Both the position numbers and the translations under genes were made by a program. Positions 51,050 to 59,273 of a DNA stretch of 64,000 nt are shown piece by piece; position 1 is the first letter of the stretch; the number at the start of each line of letters is the position of its first letter. Origin of the DNA: Sutcliffiella sp. FSL R7-0096 (GTDB taxonomy: Bacteria; Bacillota; Bacilli; Bacillales; Bacillaceae_I); contig NZ_CP152003.1 in assembly GCF_038595065.1 (NCBI RefSeq), positions 910,001-974,000 on the forward strand, in the 5' to 3' direction. Under the pieces are notes generated by a model. That model was not told the DNA's origin and ran no database searches. It saw only the letters and a list, made by a program, of their open reading frames with translations.

Positions 51050-51059
51050 TTATTATAAA

Positions 51060-51108
51060 AGAAACCAGCCTTAAGGGGTTGCACCATAGTATTTTTTAAA
51101 AGGCTGGC
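51060..51108 (-). terminator. Terminator-like hairpin downstream of yfhP
   Basis: CCAGCCTT...AAGGCTGG with TTTCTTTT on the minus strand, about 100 nt beyond the yfhP stop. The 51109-51206 stretch between holds no supported gene. Confidence 0.6.
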
Positions 51109-51206
51109 CAGGAGTCACGAGACCCCAAGGAACGTGGAAAGTGAAGAAGATAATGAGAAAAACCTGCTCAAATTTGAGGGCGGCCCTAATACCCGAAAGT
51201 ACATCA

Positions 51207-52073
51207 TTATTGTTTTTCCATATACTCAAATAAAAATGATTGTCCGTTGCGATAAAATCTTGGGTCGTATATGCCGAGTCTTTGGTCGTCGTCCACGATA
51301 ACAACGAAGGGGGACCACTCGTAGAGCGTTTTCGCTTCCGGTACTTGTGTGAAGAGTTCGTTTAGGTCGGCTTCATCAGCGGACTCGAGTGTGTATTGCA
51401 ATTGTGGTGAAGTGAACAATGCATCATCGATTATCTCGACGGATTGCTCATTTTTTCCGATAACTGTGAAATGCCATGGTAGAAAGCTGGCGGATAAGGC
51501 AACCTGCTCGTATTTATCTTCATACTGTTTATACAATAGGTATCCTTGGCTTGTCTGAATGGTGACGTGTGCAAGGATTAAAATCCAAACTAGTCGGTAC
51601 AGGAGATGTCTTTCTTTGTTCCAAAGCTTTCTTGCAAAAAAGGCGATGGCAATGATCGTCCAAATGACAAAGTCCACAATCGGAATCGTACCAAAGGTAA
51701 TCCGTATGGAGGAGAACGGTTCTAAATACCCCGTGCCCCATGCGTTGAACAGATCTGCTGTGTTATGTATGAAAACGGCTATAAGCGGCACCCATAGAAA
51801 TCGCCAATCTCTTCTTTTTAAAAACCAAATGCTGAGCAAGAAGAACAGTAATGCCCATATCGGCACCATGAATAAAGAATGTGTGATTCCTCTGTGCCAC
51901 ATCTGATACATTCCTTCTGTATCCCATAGACTGGATATGACATCGCTGTCCGGTATCTGGCTTGCTCCCACAGCGGATACAAACATCGCTATTTTTGTTT
52001 TTTTATCATCCTGTCGTTTATCCACAGCTCCATATATGGTCATACCAAATAGTGTGTGGGTGATTGTATCCAT
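51207..52073 (-). CDS. yfhP: YfhP/YdjM-type membrane-bound metal-dependent hydrolase
   Basis: A 288-residue DUF457 protein. The N-terminal MDTITHTLFGMTIYG carries the conserved D-x-x-T-H metal motif; SQIPDSDVIS and MWHRGITHSLFMVPIWALL hold the other Asp/His pairs. Three or four membrane helices follow up to about 185, and then an extracytoplasmic or cytoplasmic C-terminal domain. The family is thought to be membrane hydrolases, with an undefined substrate. It is somewhat shorter than B. subtilis YfhP (about 327). GGGAGG precedes the ATG. Confidence 0.85.
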   Translation of the reverse strand: MDTITHTLFGMTIYGAVDKRQDDKKTKIAMFVSAVGASQIPDSDVISSLWDTEGMYQMWHRGITHSLFMVPIWALLFFLLSIWFLKRRDWRFLWVPLIAVFIHNTADLFNAWGTGYLEPFSSIRITFGTIPIVDFVIWTIIAIAFFARKLWNKERHLLYRLVWILILAHVTIQTSQGYLLYKQYEDKYEQVALSASFLPWHFTVIGKNEQSVEIIDDALFTSPQLQYTLESADEADLNELFTQVPEAKTLYEWSPFVVIVDDDQRLGIYDPRFYRNGQSFLFEYMEKQ

Positions 52074-52142
52074 GGCGAAACCTCCCTAGTCGTGCAATAG
52101 GCCACTGAAAAACTACATTCTTTTAGAGGTCTGTATCATACC

Positions 52143-52276
52143 GCTGTTGATTTCCGCAAACGGCTTCGCTTACCCTGATGGCGACCTTGAGCCTCTTCGG
52201 GCTAACCGCCCTGCGGGGTCTCAAGATTGTCGCTACCCTCCCGCTGGAGTCTTCGCCTATTGCTCCAATCAACAGC
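52143..52276. repeat. Element B copy
   Basis: GCTGTTGATTTCCGCAAACG to CCAATCAACAGC with GGCGACCTTGAGCCTC and CTACCCTCCCGCTGGAG inside. The right flank TAGAAATCATCTAAAAG matches the flank of the copy at 23626. It fills much of the gap upstream of yfhP. Confidence 0.8.
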
Positions 52277-52460
52277 TAGAAATCATCTAAAAGATATGCT
52301 ATTAGGTTCTTTAGTGGCCTAATCATGCGTCCAACTATTTCCTATAATTCATTTTACCTTAAAAGAAGGAAATAAAAAAAGAAACAACCCTCTAGAGGCT
52401 GCTTCAGAGTATTTTAATATATTTTCCTGTTGTTTTTGTTCCAGACGCTTTCCTGCACTA

Positions 52461-52625
52461 TCAATGTATCGCTTTTGTTTCTTCTTCTGTCGGTTCTGGA
52501 GGCAGAGGATCGATTTCAATGGCATCTTTTTTGTTCAATCCTTGAGCGACGTTGTAAAGAAAAATTCCCATTAATAAAAATAATAATAAGACAAATCCAA
52601 TGGTTGCTGCATATAGAAAAATCAT
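52461..52625 (-). CDS. Small single-helix membrane protein, 54 residues
   Basis: MIFLYAATIGFVLLLFLLMG and IFLYNVAQGLNKKDAIEIDP, then a Pro/Glu tail. One membrane helix (about 2-27) is followed by a polar C terminus. GGGGGG lies 6 nt before ATG 52625; the longer frame to 52646 is not needed. No family is recognised. A truncated element B end (about 52430-52455) abuts its 3' end. Confidence 0.7.
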   Translation of the reverse strand: MIFLYAATIGFVLLLFLLMGIFLYNVAQGLNKKDAIEIDPLPPEPTEEETKAIH

Positions 52626-52710
52626 GATTATCCCCCCTCTGTACACTTATATGCACAAGCTAGTAGGGGTATTACTTCAAACAAAGGGAGATACGTATAG
52701 GAACAAAAAA

Positions 52711-52736
52711 ACATCTACCGAAGTAGGTGTTTTCAG
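52711..52736 (-). terminator. Distal terminator hairpin of element A copy 3
   Basis: ACATCTACCGAAGTAGGTGT hairpin; on the minus strand the loop is a UUCG-type tetraloop and a T7 run follows. It is a 25/26 match to 52851-52876. Confidence 0.7.
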
Positions 52737-52850
52737 ACTGTTGACAAACAATAAACTAGTTAGGTTATCTGTTGGAAGAGTTGATCTTCGTTGCAGGAAC
52801 TTCGATCAACTAGAGAATTTCATTAATTTAAGCTTTGTCTACAAACTAAA
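52737..52850. repeat. Element A, copy 3 (B core deleted)
   Basis: Opens ACTGTTGACAAACAATAAAC and closes AAGCTTTGTCTACAAACT. Between them GTTGATCTTCGTTGCAGGAACTTCGATCAAC is all that remains of the B core. The outer parts match copy 2 almost base for base, so this copy is an internal deletion derivative. Confidence 0.8.
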
Positions 52851-52876
52851 ACACCTACCGAAGTAGGTGTTTTCAG
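52851..52876 (-). terminator. Proximal terminator hairpin of element A copy 3
   Basis: ACACCTACCGAAGTAGGTGT hairpin eight bases after the yfkK stop, differing from the distal copy at one base. Confidence 0.75.
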
Positions 52877-52883
52877 GTTAGTG

Positions 52884-53108
52884 TTATTGTTTTCGTAAGT
52901 TCCCAAGCTCTTCTGCAATCGCCTGCATTTCGTTCGGACTGAAGGAAGGTTTTCTCATGACAAGTTCGTAAATATCCTTAAGTTCTTCGTACATTTCTTC
53001 ATCAAAGTGAGATGGTTTGATGGCACCCAGGTTTAAAACCTTTAATTTGCCTTTGATGGCTTCGATCATATATTCTACATTTTCGGTTGATTTTTCTGTT
53101 AAGTTCAT
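52884..53108 (-). CDS. yfkK: UPF0435 protein YfkK
   Basis: A 74-residue protein matching UPF0435/DUF1128: an N-terminal helix [21 protein letters not shown], then [34 protein letters not shown]. It is all-helical and soluble, with no known function. It is divergent from yfkJ, as in B. subtilis, which supports the name. AAAGGACGG precedes the ATG. It ends in the duplicated terminators around element A copy 3. Confidence 0.92.
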   Translation of the reverse strand: MNLTEKSTENVEYMIEAIKGKLKVLNLGAIKPSHFDEEMYEELKDIYELVMRKPSFSPNEMQAIAEELGNLRKQ

Positions 53109-53271
53109 TTTTGAACCGTCCTTTCGTACAGAAGCTTTTCCTTATTTTATCATGAATTGATGAAAAACAGTATCTTCTTCTGGGAAGTGGGGTATTAAAC
53201 CATTACAAGATTCGTGAAAGTTACGAAATATGTTTATAATAAGGATAAGACGCTCGGAAGGGAGAAGTATT

Positions 53272-53745
53272 ATGATACGTGTGCTATTTGTATGTTTAGG
53301 AAACATATGCAGATCTCCCATGGCGGAAGCGGTATTTCGGCATGAGGTGGAGAAACAGGGGTTGACGGACAAGATTGAAGTGGATTCTGCCGGGACCGGA
53401 GATTGGCATATTGGACATGCTCCTCATGAAGGAACAAGAAACCTGTTGGATGAAAAGAAGATAAGCTATGAGGGAATGGAAGCTCGACAGGTGAAGGAAC
53501 AGGACCTCAGCGGATTTGACTATATCATTGCGATGGATGCCGATAACATGGGGAATTTGAGAAGAATGGCAGGCTATGGTAAAGCCGGCTTCATCGGACG
53601 GTTACTTGACTTTGTACCGGAGAGCCAAGTCAGTGATGTACCTGACCCTTATTTTACCGGGAATTTTGACGAAGTGTATGACATGGTTCAGGCAGGCTGT
53701 CAAAACCTGCTGGATACGATAAAAAAAGAAAAATTAAACGGATAG
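53272..53745 (+). CDS. yfkJ: Low-molecular-weight protein-tyrosine/arginine phosphatase
   Basis: A 157-residue phosphatase. The P-loop VCLGNICRSPMAE has nucleophile C8 and R14, and the general acid Asp is in DVPDPYF (near 122). SAGTGDWHIGHAPHEGT is the usual second conserved block. B. subtilis YfkJ has the same size and is a stress-related tyrosine phosphatase. GGAAGGGAG precedes ATG 53272. The next gene starts 13 bp after the stop, so yfkJ-yfkI-yfkH form an operon. Confidence 0.93.
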   Translation: MIRVLFVCLGNICRSPMAEAVFRHEVEKQGLTDKIEVDSAGTGDWHIGHAPHEGTRNLLDEKKISYEGMEARQVKEQDLSGFDYIIAMDADNMGNLRRMAGYGKAGFIGRLLDFVPESQVSDVPDPYFTGNFDEVYDMVQAGCQNLLDTIKKEKLNG

Positions 53746-53758
53746 GAGAGAGGATAAG

Positions 53759-54115
53759 ATGGGGAACAAAAATAGATTATTGGACGGCATGCTGATTGGG
53801 GCACTTGTAGGCGGTGCGATTGCTTTGTTAGATAAAAATACAAGATCTACCGTCATACATAATGGGAAGTGTGTTGGTGGAAAATTAAAATATGCCGTGC
53901 AGCATCCCCAGGAAGTTGCCGATGCCGTTCGCATGCGTATTGAAACGGTGAAAACGACAGTGGATGAAGTATCCAATGATATAGATTACCTAAGACTAAA
54001 AGTGAATCAATTGAAGGAAACGACACCTCAAGTGTTGGAAATCGTGAATGAAACAAAAGAAGTCATCTCAAAACATTTGGATTCTGCTGAGCATAAAAGT
54101 AAAAACCTGTCGTAA
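53759..54115 (+). CDS. yfkI: YtxH-domain protein YfkI
   Basis: A 118-residue protein. A short glycine-rich hydrophobic segment near the N terminus (GMLIGALVGGAIALLDKNTR) is followed by a long amphipathic helix with coiled-coil heptads (VADAVRMRIETVKTTVDEV to the end), the usual YtxH-like layout. It is probably membrane-attached and envelope- or stress-related; its biochemical role is unknown. GGAGAGAGG precedes the ATG. The position between yfkJ and yfkH matches B. subtilis. Confidence 0.85.
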   Translation: MGNKNRLLDGMLIGALVGGAIALLDKNTRSTVIHNGKCVGGKLKYAVQHPQEVADAVRMRIETVKTTVDEVSNDIDYLRLKVNQLKETTPQVLEIVNETKEVISKHLDSAEHKSKNLS

Positions 54116-54169
54116 GCAGGACGTGCTCACAATAGAATAGAGTAAAAGATAAGTGCTGGAGGAAAGTGA

Positions 54170-54991
54170 ATGGGAATATTACGTTTTGGAAAGCAACTGT
54201 TTCAGCGCCTGGACAGGAATGAAGCATTGGGGATGTCAGCAGAGTTAGCGTACTTTTTCTTATTGTCTCTTTTTCCATTTCTTATTTTTTTACTCACCCT
54301 GATTGCCTATATTCCAATCACCCAAGAAGATGTACTCGGGGTAATCCGGCAATATGCACCGGGTGATACAATGAAGCTGATTGAGACCAATGTGGTCAGA
54401 ATCTTGAATGAACAACGTGGCGATTTGCTTTCCTTCGGGATCATTGCGACCATCTGGTTTGCCTCTAATGGAATCAATGCTATCGTCAGGGCTTTCAACC
54501 GTGCTTTTGACGTGAATGAAAACAGACATTTTTTCATTGTCAGAGGAACGGCTATCTTGCTCACATTGGCCATGGTATTCGTTATCATTGTGGCATTATT
54601 GTTACCTGTGTTTGGACGGGAAATAGGATTGTTCATTTTCTCCTCTTATGGTCTTTCTGATGAGTTTCTTACGATTTGGAATACGATTAGATGGGGAGTC
54701 AGTTTCGTGATATTGTTTTTTGTATTCAGCTGTCTTTATTTGGCTGCACCTAATATACATTTGCGGCTTAAAGATGTGCTCGCCGGCTCCTTGTTCGCTA
54801 CAGTTGGCTGGATGTCTGCGTCATTATTATTTTCTTACTATGTGAGCAACTTCGGGAACTATACAGCCATGTATGGTAGCCTTGGAGGGATCATTGTGTT
54901 ATTGGTATGGTTTTATATTTCTGGGCTTATGATTATCATTGGTGGAGAGATCAATGCCATTTTGTTGGAATGGAAGAAGAGCTTTGTTTGA
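54170..54991 (+). CDS. yfkH: YihY/BrkB-family membrane protein YfkH
   Basis: A 273-residue protein with six membrane helices. The family signatures are MSAELAYFFLLSLFPFLIFLLTLI (near 22), WFASNGINAIVRAFNRAFDV, and FSYYVSNFGNYTAMYGSLGGIIVLLVWFYISGLMIIIGGEINA. Once called ribonuclease BN in error, the family is now regarded as transporters of unknown substrate. B. subtilis YfkH has 275 residues. CTGGAGGAAAG precedes the ATG, and it ends the yfkJ operon. Confidence 0.9.
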   Translation: MGILRFGKQLFQRLDRNEALGMSAELAYFFLLSLFPFLIFLLTLIAYIPITQEDVLGVIRQYAPGDTMKLIETNVVRILNEQRGDLLSFGIIATIWFASNGINAIVRAFNRAFDVNENRHFFIVRGTAILLTLAMVFVIIVALLLPVFGREIGLFIFSSYGLSDEFLTIWNTIRWGVSFVILFFVFSCLYLAAPNIHLRLKDVLAGSLFATVGWMSASLLFSYYVSNFGNYTAMYGSLGGIIVLLVWFYISGLMIIIGGEINAILLEWKKSFV

Positions 54992-55073
54992 TAAAATATT
55001 CCCAGATAACTTTTAGGTTATAATGGGAAAGCTATGTTTGAAAGATACTCTAACTAATCTGGAGGGAACTTTC

Positions 55074-55178
55074 ATGACAAAGCATACGAAAAAAGATGGC
55101 GGTACGAAGCAAAACTCCAAGCACAAACCGAAGAATAAAACTTCTGGAAGTGCGAATGGTCAGAACGGTTACCACTAG
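55074..55178 (+). CDS. Small basic hydrophilic protein, 34 residues
   Basis: ATG 55074 follows CTGGAGGGAAC. The product, MTKHTKKDGGTKQNSKHKPK then NKTSGSANGQNGYH, is rich in Lys, Asn, Gly, Ser and Thr with no hydrophobic core. Such composition is typical of minor small acid-soluble spore proteins of Bacillus, but I cannot match it to a named one. A terminator follows at once, supporting a real gene. Confidence 0.65.
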   Translation: MTKHTKKDGGTKQNSKHKPKNKTSGSANGQNGYH

Positions 55179-55185
55179 AAGCACA

Positions 55186-55219
55186 AAAAAGCAGCGAGGC
55201 TTGCACGCCCGCTGCTTTT
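55186..55219 (+). terminator. Terminator of the 34-residue gene
   Basis: Stem AAAGCAGCG...CGCTGCTTT, eight bases after the stop. Confidence 0.8.
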
Positions 55220-55225
55220 CTAATT

Positions 55226-55405
55226 GGCTTTTTTCGTAAACTTTGTTGCTTTTACGTATTTTTAAACCGACCGTTGTATTCATTACTGTCAGCTCTTTTC
55301 CCTGCAATACTTATATGCTACTTGCATGTCTAGAGTAAGTATGCAGTAAAAAGTCCAATTGCCGACTTTTTACCAGTGAATAGCAACAACCTTTGAGAAA
55401 AAAGC
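55226..55405 (+). repeat. Element C copy
   Basis: GGCTTTTTTCGTAAACTTTG at one end and GAATAGCAACAACCTTTGAG with AAAAAAGC at the other. The internal hairpin AAAAAGTCCAATTGCCGACTTTTT is intact. It lies between the small gene and the convergent P-type ATPase. Confidence 0.75.
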
Positions 55406-55420
55406 TTTCCTATTTCATAC

Positions 55421-57322
55421 CTACCTCAATAATCGCAGACCATTTAAAATAACCAAGATCGTGCTTCCTTCATGACCGATTACACCAAAAGGAAGGTCAA
55501 TGATTTGAAGGAAGTTCGAGCTGATAAGGAGCATGATCACCACAATGGAGAAGATGACATTCTGTTTGATGATGCGGTTCATTCGCTTGGAAAGCTTGAT
55601 GGCTTCCGCTATCTTTTCTAAATCGTTCTTCATCAATACGACATCTGCAGTCTCTAATGCCACATCGGTTCCTTCTCCCATAGCAATACCGACATTTGCG
55701 GTAGCCAAAGCGGGAGCATCGTTGATTCCATCACCGACCATCCCAACAATCTGGTATTCGTCTTTAAGGGTATTGACTGTTTCTACCTTTGTTTCAGGCA
55801 GGCATTCCGCCACGAACTTCTGGATGGCTGCTTCTTTGGCGATGGCCTCTGCTGTAAGCTTGCTGTCACCAGTGATCATGATGGATTGGACCTGAAGTGC
55901 CTGCAATTGCTGGATAGCCTTCACGGTTTCTTTGCGGATGACATCTTTTAATGCAAGCATTCCGACAATTCCCTCACCATCTTTTACATATACCACGGTT
56001 TTACCTGATTTCGTCAGTGTATCCGCCATTCCGTCTCTAAAAGTATAAGCGTACTCAGAACCGACAAAATCCGCTTTTCCAACATAGTATTCCTTTTCAT
56101 GAAGGCGACCTTTCACACCCCAACCAGCTTTGTCATCCAATTGATCCGGACGTTGCAAGGCTTTTGTACTTTTTTTCTTCGCGTATGCGGTGATGGCCTG
56201 TGCCAATGGATGATTGGAGTAGCTTTCAATAGAGCCGACGATGTACAGGAATTCCTCCTCAGTCATTCCATCCCGGACGACAACATCAGTCACTTCCGGC
56301 TTACCTTTTGTGAGCGTGCCTGTTTTATCAAAAGCAATGGCTTGAAGGTGGCTCAGGTTCTCGAGGTGGACTCCACCTTTGAACAAAATTCCTTTCCGCG
56401 CACCATTGGAGATGGCAGATAAAGTTGCCGGCATGATAGAGGCAACAAGTGCACATGGTGAAGCAACAACTAGAAGAATCATGGCACGGTAAAATGTTTC
56501 ATTCCAGCTCCAACCCAAAAGGAAGTGGGGGAGAACCATCATGATCGCTACTACACTTAAAACTACTTTTACATAAGGTCCCTCAAAGCGCTCAAGAAAC
56601 TGTTGAGATGGTGACTTTTCACTTTGCGCGTTCTGAACAAGGTTGATGATTTTTTGAAATAGGGTTTCTGTAGATAGTTTCGTCACTTCCACCACAATGG
56701 ACCCGTTGATATTCATCGTGCCCGCATATACTCCATCCTCCACTTTTTTCTCCAAGGGAATGGATTCACCGGTGATGGCTGCTTCATCAATGGCCGATTC
56801 CCCACTGACGATCGTGCCATCTGTCGGAATCCTTTCGCCAGGTTTCACAAGGACACGGTCACCGATTGCGAGTTTGGAAATATGGACTCGTTCTTCGGAA
56901 TCATCTGTGATTCTTAATGCTTCTTCAGGTTGGATGTCCATGAGGGCTGAAATTTCTTTCTGACTTCGGTTCATAGTGTATGTTTCAAGCGCGCCACTTA
57001 ATGCGAAAATAAAGATGAGGATGGCGCCTTCCATCCAGTACCCGATGATTGCGGCACCGATGGCGGCAATGATCATCAGCATTTCCACATTCAGTTCTTT
57101 TTCCTCGATCGTATCCTGAATGCCTTCTTTTGCCTTAAAATACCCGCCTATCAGGAAGGCGAGAATGAAGATGGGGATGGCTGCGGTGTTAATGTCCATC
57201 CGGAGCAATAACCAACCGGTAAGAATAAGAATTCCTGAAATAATGGCAAAAATAAGTTCAATGTGGGTCGTGAATTTGTTCATGAATGTATCTTTGTTAG
57301 CATCTGTCGTCATTTCTTTCAT
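55421..57322 (-). CDS. pfeT: P1B-type metal-transporting ATPase (PfeT/ZosA-like)
   Basis: A 633-residue cation pump. There is no N-terminal heavy-metal-binding domain. Actuator TGES is in ITGESIPLEK, the membrane metal motif is SPC in VVASPCALVAS, the phosphorylation site is DKTGTLTKG, the ATP-binding HP is in SNHPLAQA, and the hinge is GDGINDAPALA. The last helix has HEGSTILVILNGLRLL, as in ZosA/PfeT of B. subtilis (637 aa), now regarded as an Fe(II) exporter under PerR and Fur. A PerR/Fur-like box upstream fits. GGAGGTTGG precedes the ATG. Confidence 0.88.
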   Translation of the reverse strand: MKEMTTDANKDTFMNKFTTHIELIFAIISGILILTGWLLLRMDINTAAIPIFILAFLIGGYFKAKEGIQDTIEEKELNVEMLMIIAAIGAAIIGYWMEGAILIFIFALSGALETYTMNRSQKEISALMDIQPEEALRITDDSEERVHISKLAIGDRVLVKPGERIPTDGTIVSGESAIDEAAITGESIPLEKKVEDGVYAGTMNINGSIVVEVTKLSTETLFQKIINLVQNAQSEKSPSQQFLERFEGPYVKVVLSVVAIMMVLPHFLLGWSWNETFYRAMILLVVASPCALVASIMPATLSAISNGARKGILFKGGVHLENLSHLQAIAFDKTGTLTKGKPEVTDVVVRDGMTEEEFLYIVGSIESYSNHPLAQAITAYAKKKSTKALQRPDQLDDKAGWGVKGRLHEKEYYVGKADFVGSEYAYTFRDGMADTLTKSGKTVVYVKDGEGIVGMLALKDVIRKETVKAIQQLQALQVQSIMITGDSKLTAEAIAKEAAIQKFVAECLPETKVETVNTLKDEYQIVGMVGDGINDAPALATANVGIAMGEGTDVALETADVVLMKNDLEKIAEAIKLSKRMNRIIKQNVIFSIVVIMLLISSNFLQIIDLPFGVIGHEGSTILVILNGLRLLR

Positions 57323-57454
57323 ATTTCCAACCTCCTAATTGAGAAAAATAATCAACATCAGTACCCTTATTAAATGACGAAAGCTGCCATCAATGCGATA
57401 GCAGCAATACTTTATAAGGATGTTACTTTGTTGAGAGCAGTTATCAATAAATTA

Positions 57455-57469
57455 TATTAATTATTATCT
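57455..57469. promoter_or_regulatory. PerR/Fur-like operator upstream of pfeT
   Basis: The minus strand reads AGATAATAATTAATA. Its GATAATAATTA core fits the 7-1-7 Fur/PerR pattern; three of fourteen positions deviate from the Fur form and four from the PerR form, all at the ends. It lies 133 nt upstream of the start in a 257-bp divergent gap that has no other gene. Confidence 0.4.
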
Positions 57470-57588
57470 AATTTTTATTATAGATTAAATACTTGAAGAT
57501 ATCCACTATTAATTCTTTTCCAAGACTATACAGTATGTAGGTAATGGATATTCTGTGTATAATGTAGCTTGGAGAGAAGGTGAATGCC

Positions 57589-58539
57589 TTGACGGCTGAA
57601 AGATTTTTCACGAGCAGGCTTGGCATTATTGCAGCTGCGATATTGGCTACTTTTCTATGGGGAAGTGCATTTCCAGCAATTAAGCTGAGCTATACTGCTT
57701 TAGATATAGGTGCTAGTGACTACGATAAACAGCTTCTATTTGCAGGTTATCGCTTCCTGCTCGCAGGATTGATGATCTTTTTATTTTTTACCCTATTTAA
57801 GCAATCGCTAAAACTAAGGCGGCAGACCATTGTCCCTTTGGTGCAGCTTGGATTTATGCAGACATTTTTACAGTACCTGTTATTCTATTTCGGGTTAAGT
57901 TATTCAACGGGAATGCAGGGGGCGGTCATTGCAGGAACAGCATCGTTTTTTCAGATTCTATTTGCACATTTTTTATATGCCGATGACTCTTTATCGATCA
58001 GGAAATGGCTTGGAATCGCATTAGGCTTTGCTGGAGTGCTAGTGGTGAATCTGCCAAAAGCGGGAGCTGGTCTTCAGTTTGGGATAGGGGAGCTGTTGTT
58101 GCTGCTAGCGATGATGGCTTCTGCGTATGGGAACATCATGGCACGGGAACGGGCAGCGACGATGGATATTTCTTACTTAACAGCGTACCAGATGCTTTTC
58201 GGTTCAGTTGGGTTAATTGTTATCGGAGGAGTAAGTGCAGGATTCCTCCCATTTGCATTTGATCTATATACCATTGGGCTTGTGATATATCTGGCATTCT
58301 TGTCAGCAGCGGGCTTTGTGTTATGGAACAATGTAATGAAGTACAACAAGGTCGGGAAGGTCTCCATGTATTTGTTTATGGTCCCCGTATTTGGTGTTAT
58401 GTTGTCAGCGGTCTTCTTGGATGAAGTGATGCATTATACGATCCTGATCGGACTGACGTTGGTGGTGTTGGGAATTATTATAGTCAACAGACAAAAGTCA
58501 GTTAGAGGGCAAAAAGAAAAACTGCAATCCTCCCCTTAA
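57589..58539 (+). CDS. EamA-family DMT transporter
   Basis: About 316 residues, ten membrane helices in two EamA repeats. ILATFLWGSAFPAIKLSY opens the first, YLLFYFGLSYSTGMQGAVIAG marks its end, and the second runs from LLLAMMASAYGNIMARER to EVMHYTILIGLTLVVLGIIIVN. These carriers export amino acids or metabolites; the substrate is not readable. AAGGTGA lies 6 nt before TTG 57589; GTG 57580 is the alternative and overlaps that site. A TATAAT at 57558-57563 is the likely -10. Confidence 0.85.
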   Translation: MTAERFFTSRLGIIAAAILATFLWGSAFPAIKLSYTALDIGASDYDKQLLFAGYRFLLAGLMIFLFFTLFKQSLKLRRQTIVPLVQLGFMQTFLQYLLFYFGLSYSTGMQGAVIAGTASFFQILFAHFLYADDSLSIRKWLGIALGFAGVLVVNLPKAGAGLQFGIGELLLLLAMMASAYGNIMARERAATMDISYLTAYQMLFGSVGLIVIGGVSAGFLPFAFDLYTIGLVIYLAFLSAAGFVLWNNVMKYNKVGKVSMYLFMVPVFGVMLSAVFLDEVMHYTILIGLTLVVLGIIIVNRQKSVRGQKEKLQSSP

Positions 58540-58562
58540 AGTGGGGGATTGCAGTTTTTTTA
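58516..58562 (+). terminator. Terminator of the DMT transporter gene
   Basis: Stem AAACTGCAATCCTCCCC with GGGGGATTGCAGTTT and T7; the left arm lies in the 3' end of the gene. Confidence 0.85.
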
Positions 58563-58603
58563 TTGGGTTAGCTAAATGATGAAAGGTGATGCCAGGAAAT
58601 ATC

Positions 58604-58753
58604 TTATAAGCTTTGATGAATCATCATTTGTTCGTACACATTATTGTATAAGTGCTCGATATCTGCATCCGTCATAAATGCCAATGTCTCACGATCCGCT
58701 TTCTTCATCACTTCAATAAAATTAATCATGTTTTTACGTTCCTGTCTGCTCAT
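58604..58753 (-). CDS. BH0509-family small protein
   Basis: A 49-residue protein beginning MSRQERKNMINFIEVMKKAD, with RETLAFMTDADIEHLYNNVYEQM following. The MSR-x-ERK-x-MI-x-FI opening and the MTD-x-x-I-x-x-LY motif are those of the BH0509 family of Bacillus small proteins, with no known function. AGGAGGAAGG precedes ATG 58753. It is too short for most gene finders. Confidence 0.8.
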   Translation of the reverse strand: MSRQERKNMINFIEVMKKADRETLAFMTDADIEHLYNNVYEQMMIHQSL

Positions 58754-59068
58754 GTTCCTTCCTCCTCCTTTGTATTAGTACAGTTTGCATTTAATTAATA
58801 TTATTATATAACAGAATATTTAGAAATGGAACAACTTTTTGAAAGTTTTTAAAAAAAGGCTTAAAAGGGGTCAGACCCCTTTTAATGCAGTAACGAGTTG
58901 ATATGGTGAAGTTAGTGCTTGTTTGATGGCAGTGGATGTTGAGGGTATATAGTACTTTTGTCACGAAAAGATGTTCCTATTTTTGGGTTGTTTGATATAA
59001 TTGTATATATTTGGTTTTGTTTGGCGGATTAGATGAAAAGCGGGAGTTATATGAAATGAGGGGAAAGA
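58754..59068. other. Intergenic region with a GGGGTCAGACCCC palindrome
   Basis: A 315-bp gap. It contains AAAAGGGGTC-A-GACCCCTTTT (58863-58883), a perfect inverted repeat with a one-base centre, related to the motifs at 10206 and 43691. AT-rich sequence next to 58754 probably holds the BH0509 promoter. Nothing else is seen. Confidence 0.5.
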
Positions 59069-59209
59069 ATGTTTTTCAAGAAAACATGCTATTTTTGCAA
59101 AAAGAAATTAAAAGCCTATTTTACTTATAAGGAGAAGAACAAAAAGATCCATTGCTGTACTCTTTGCAAGACCTATGCTGATAGACGGGCATTTGCCACT
59201 TACAAGTAA
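59069..59209 (+). CDS. Small zinc-ribbon-like protein, 46 residues
   Basis: ATG 59069 after GAGGGG. The product has two cysteine pairs: C7-x2-C10 (TCYFCKKK) and C30-x2-C33 (CCTLC, with an extra Cys at 29), 19 residues apart, in a lysine- and tyrosine-rich background. This is the layout of a minimal zinc ribbon, probably binding nucleic acid or a protein partner. No family is recognised. Its own terminator follows. Confidence 0.7.
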   Translation: MFFKKTCYFCKKKLKAYFTYKEKNKKIHCCTLCKTYADRRAFATYK

Positions 59210-59217
59210 AAATACAA

Positions 59218-59262
59218 AAAGGTTCATCCCTTAGCATTATATGCTTGGTGATGAACCTATTA
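59218..59262. terminator. Bidirectional terminator between the zinc-ribbon and MFS genes
   Basis: Stem AGGTTCATC...GATGAACCT between convergent genes, with TTTTTG on the minus strand. Confidence 0.8.
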
Positions 59263-59273
59263 TTAAAAGACTT

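Noticed and set aside
51071-51304. Minus-strand 77-residue frame downstream of yfhP
   Set aside because: It overlaps the end of yfhP in another frame, contains the terminator hairpin, and no start signal supports it.
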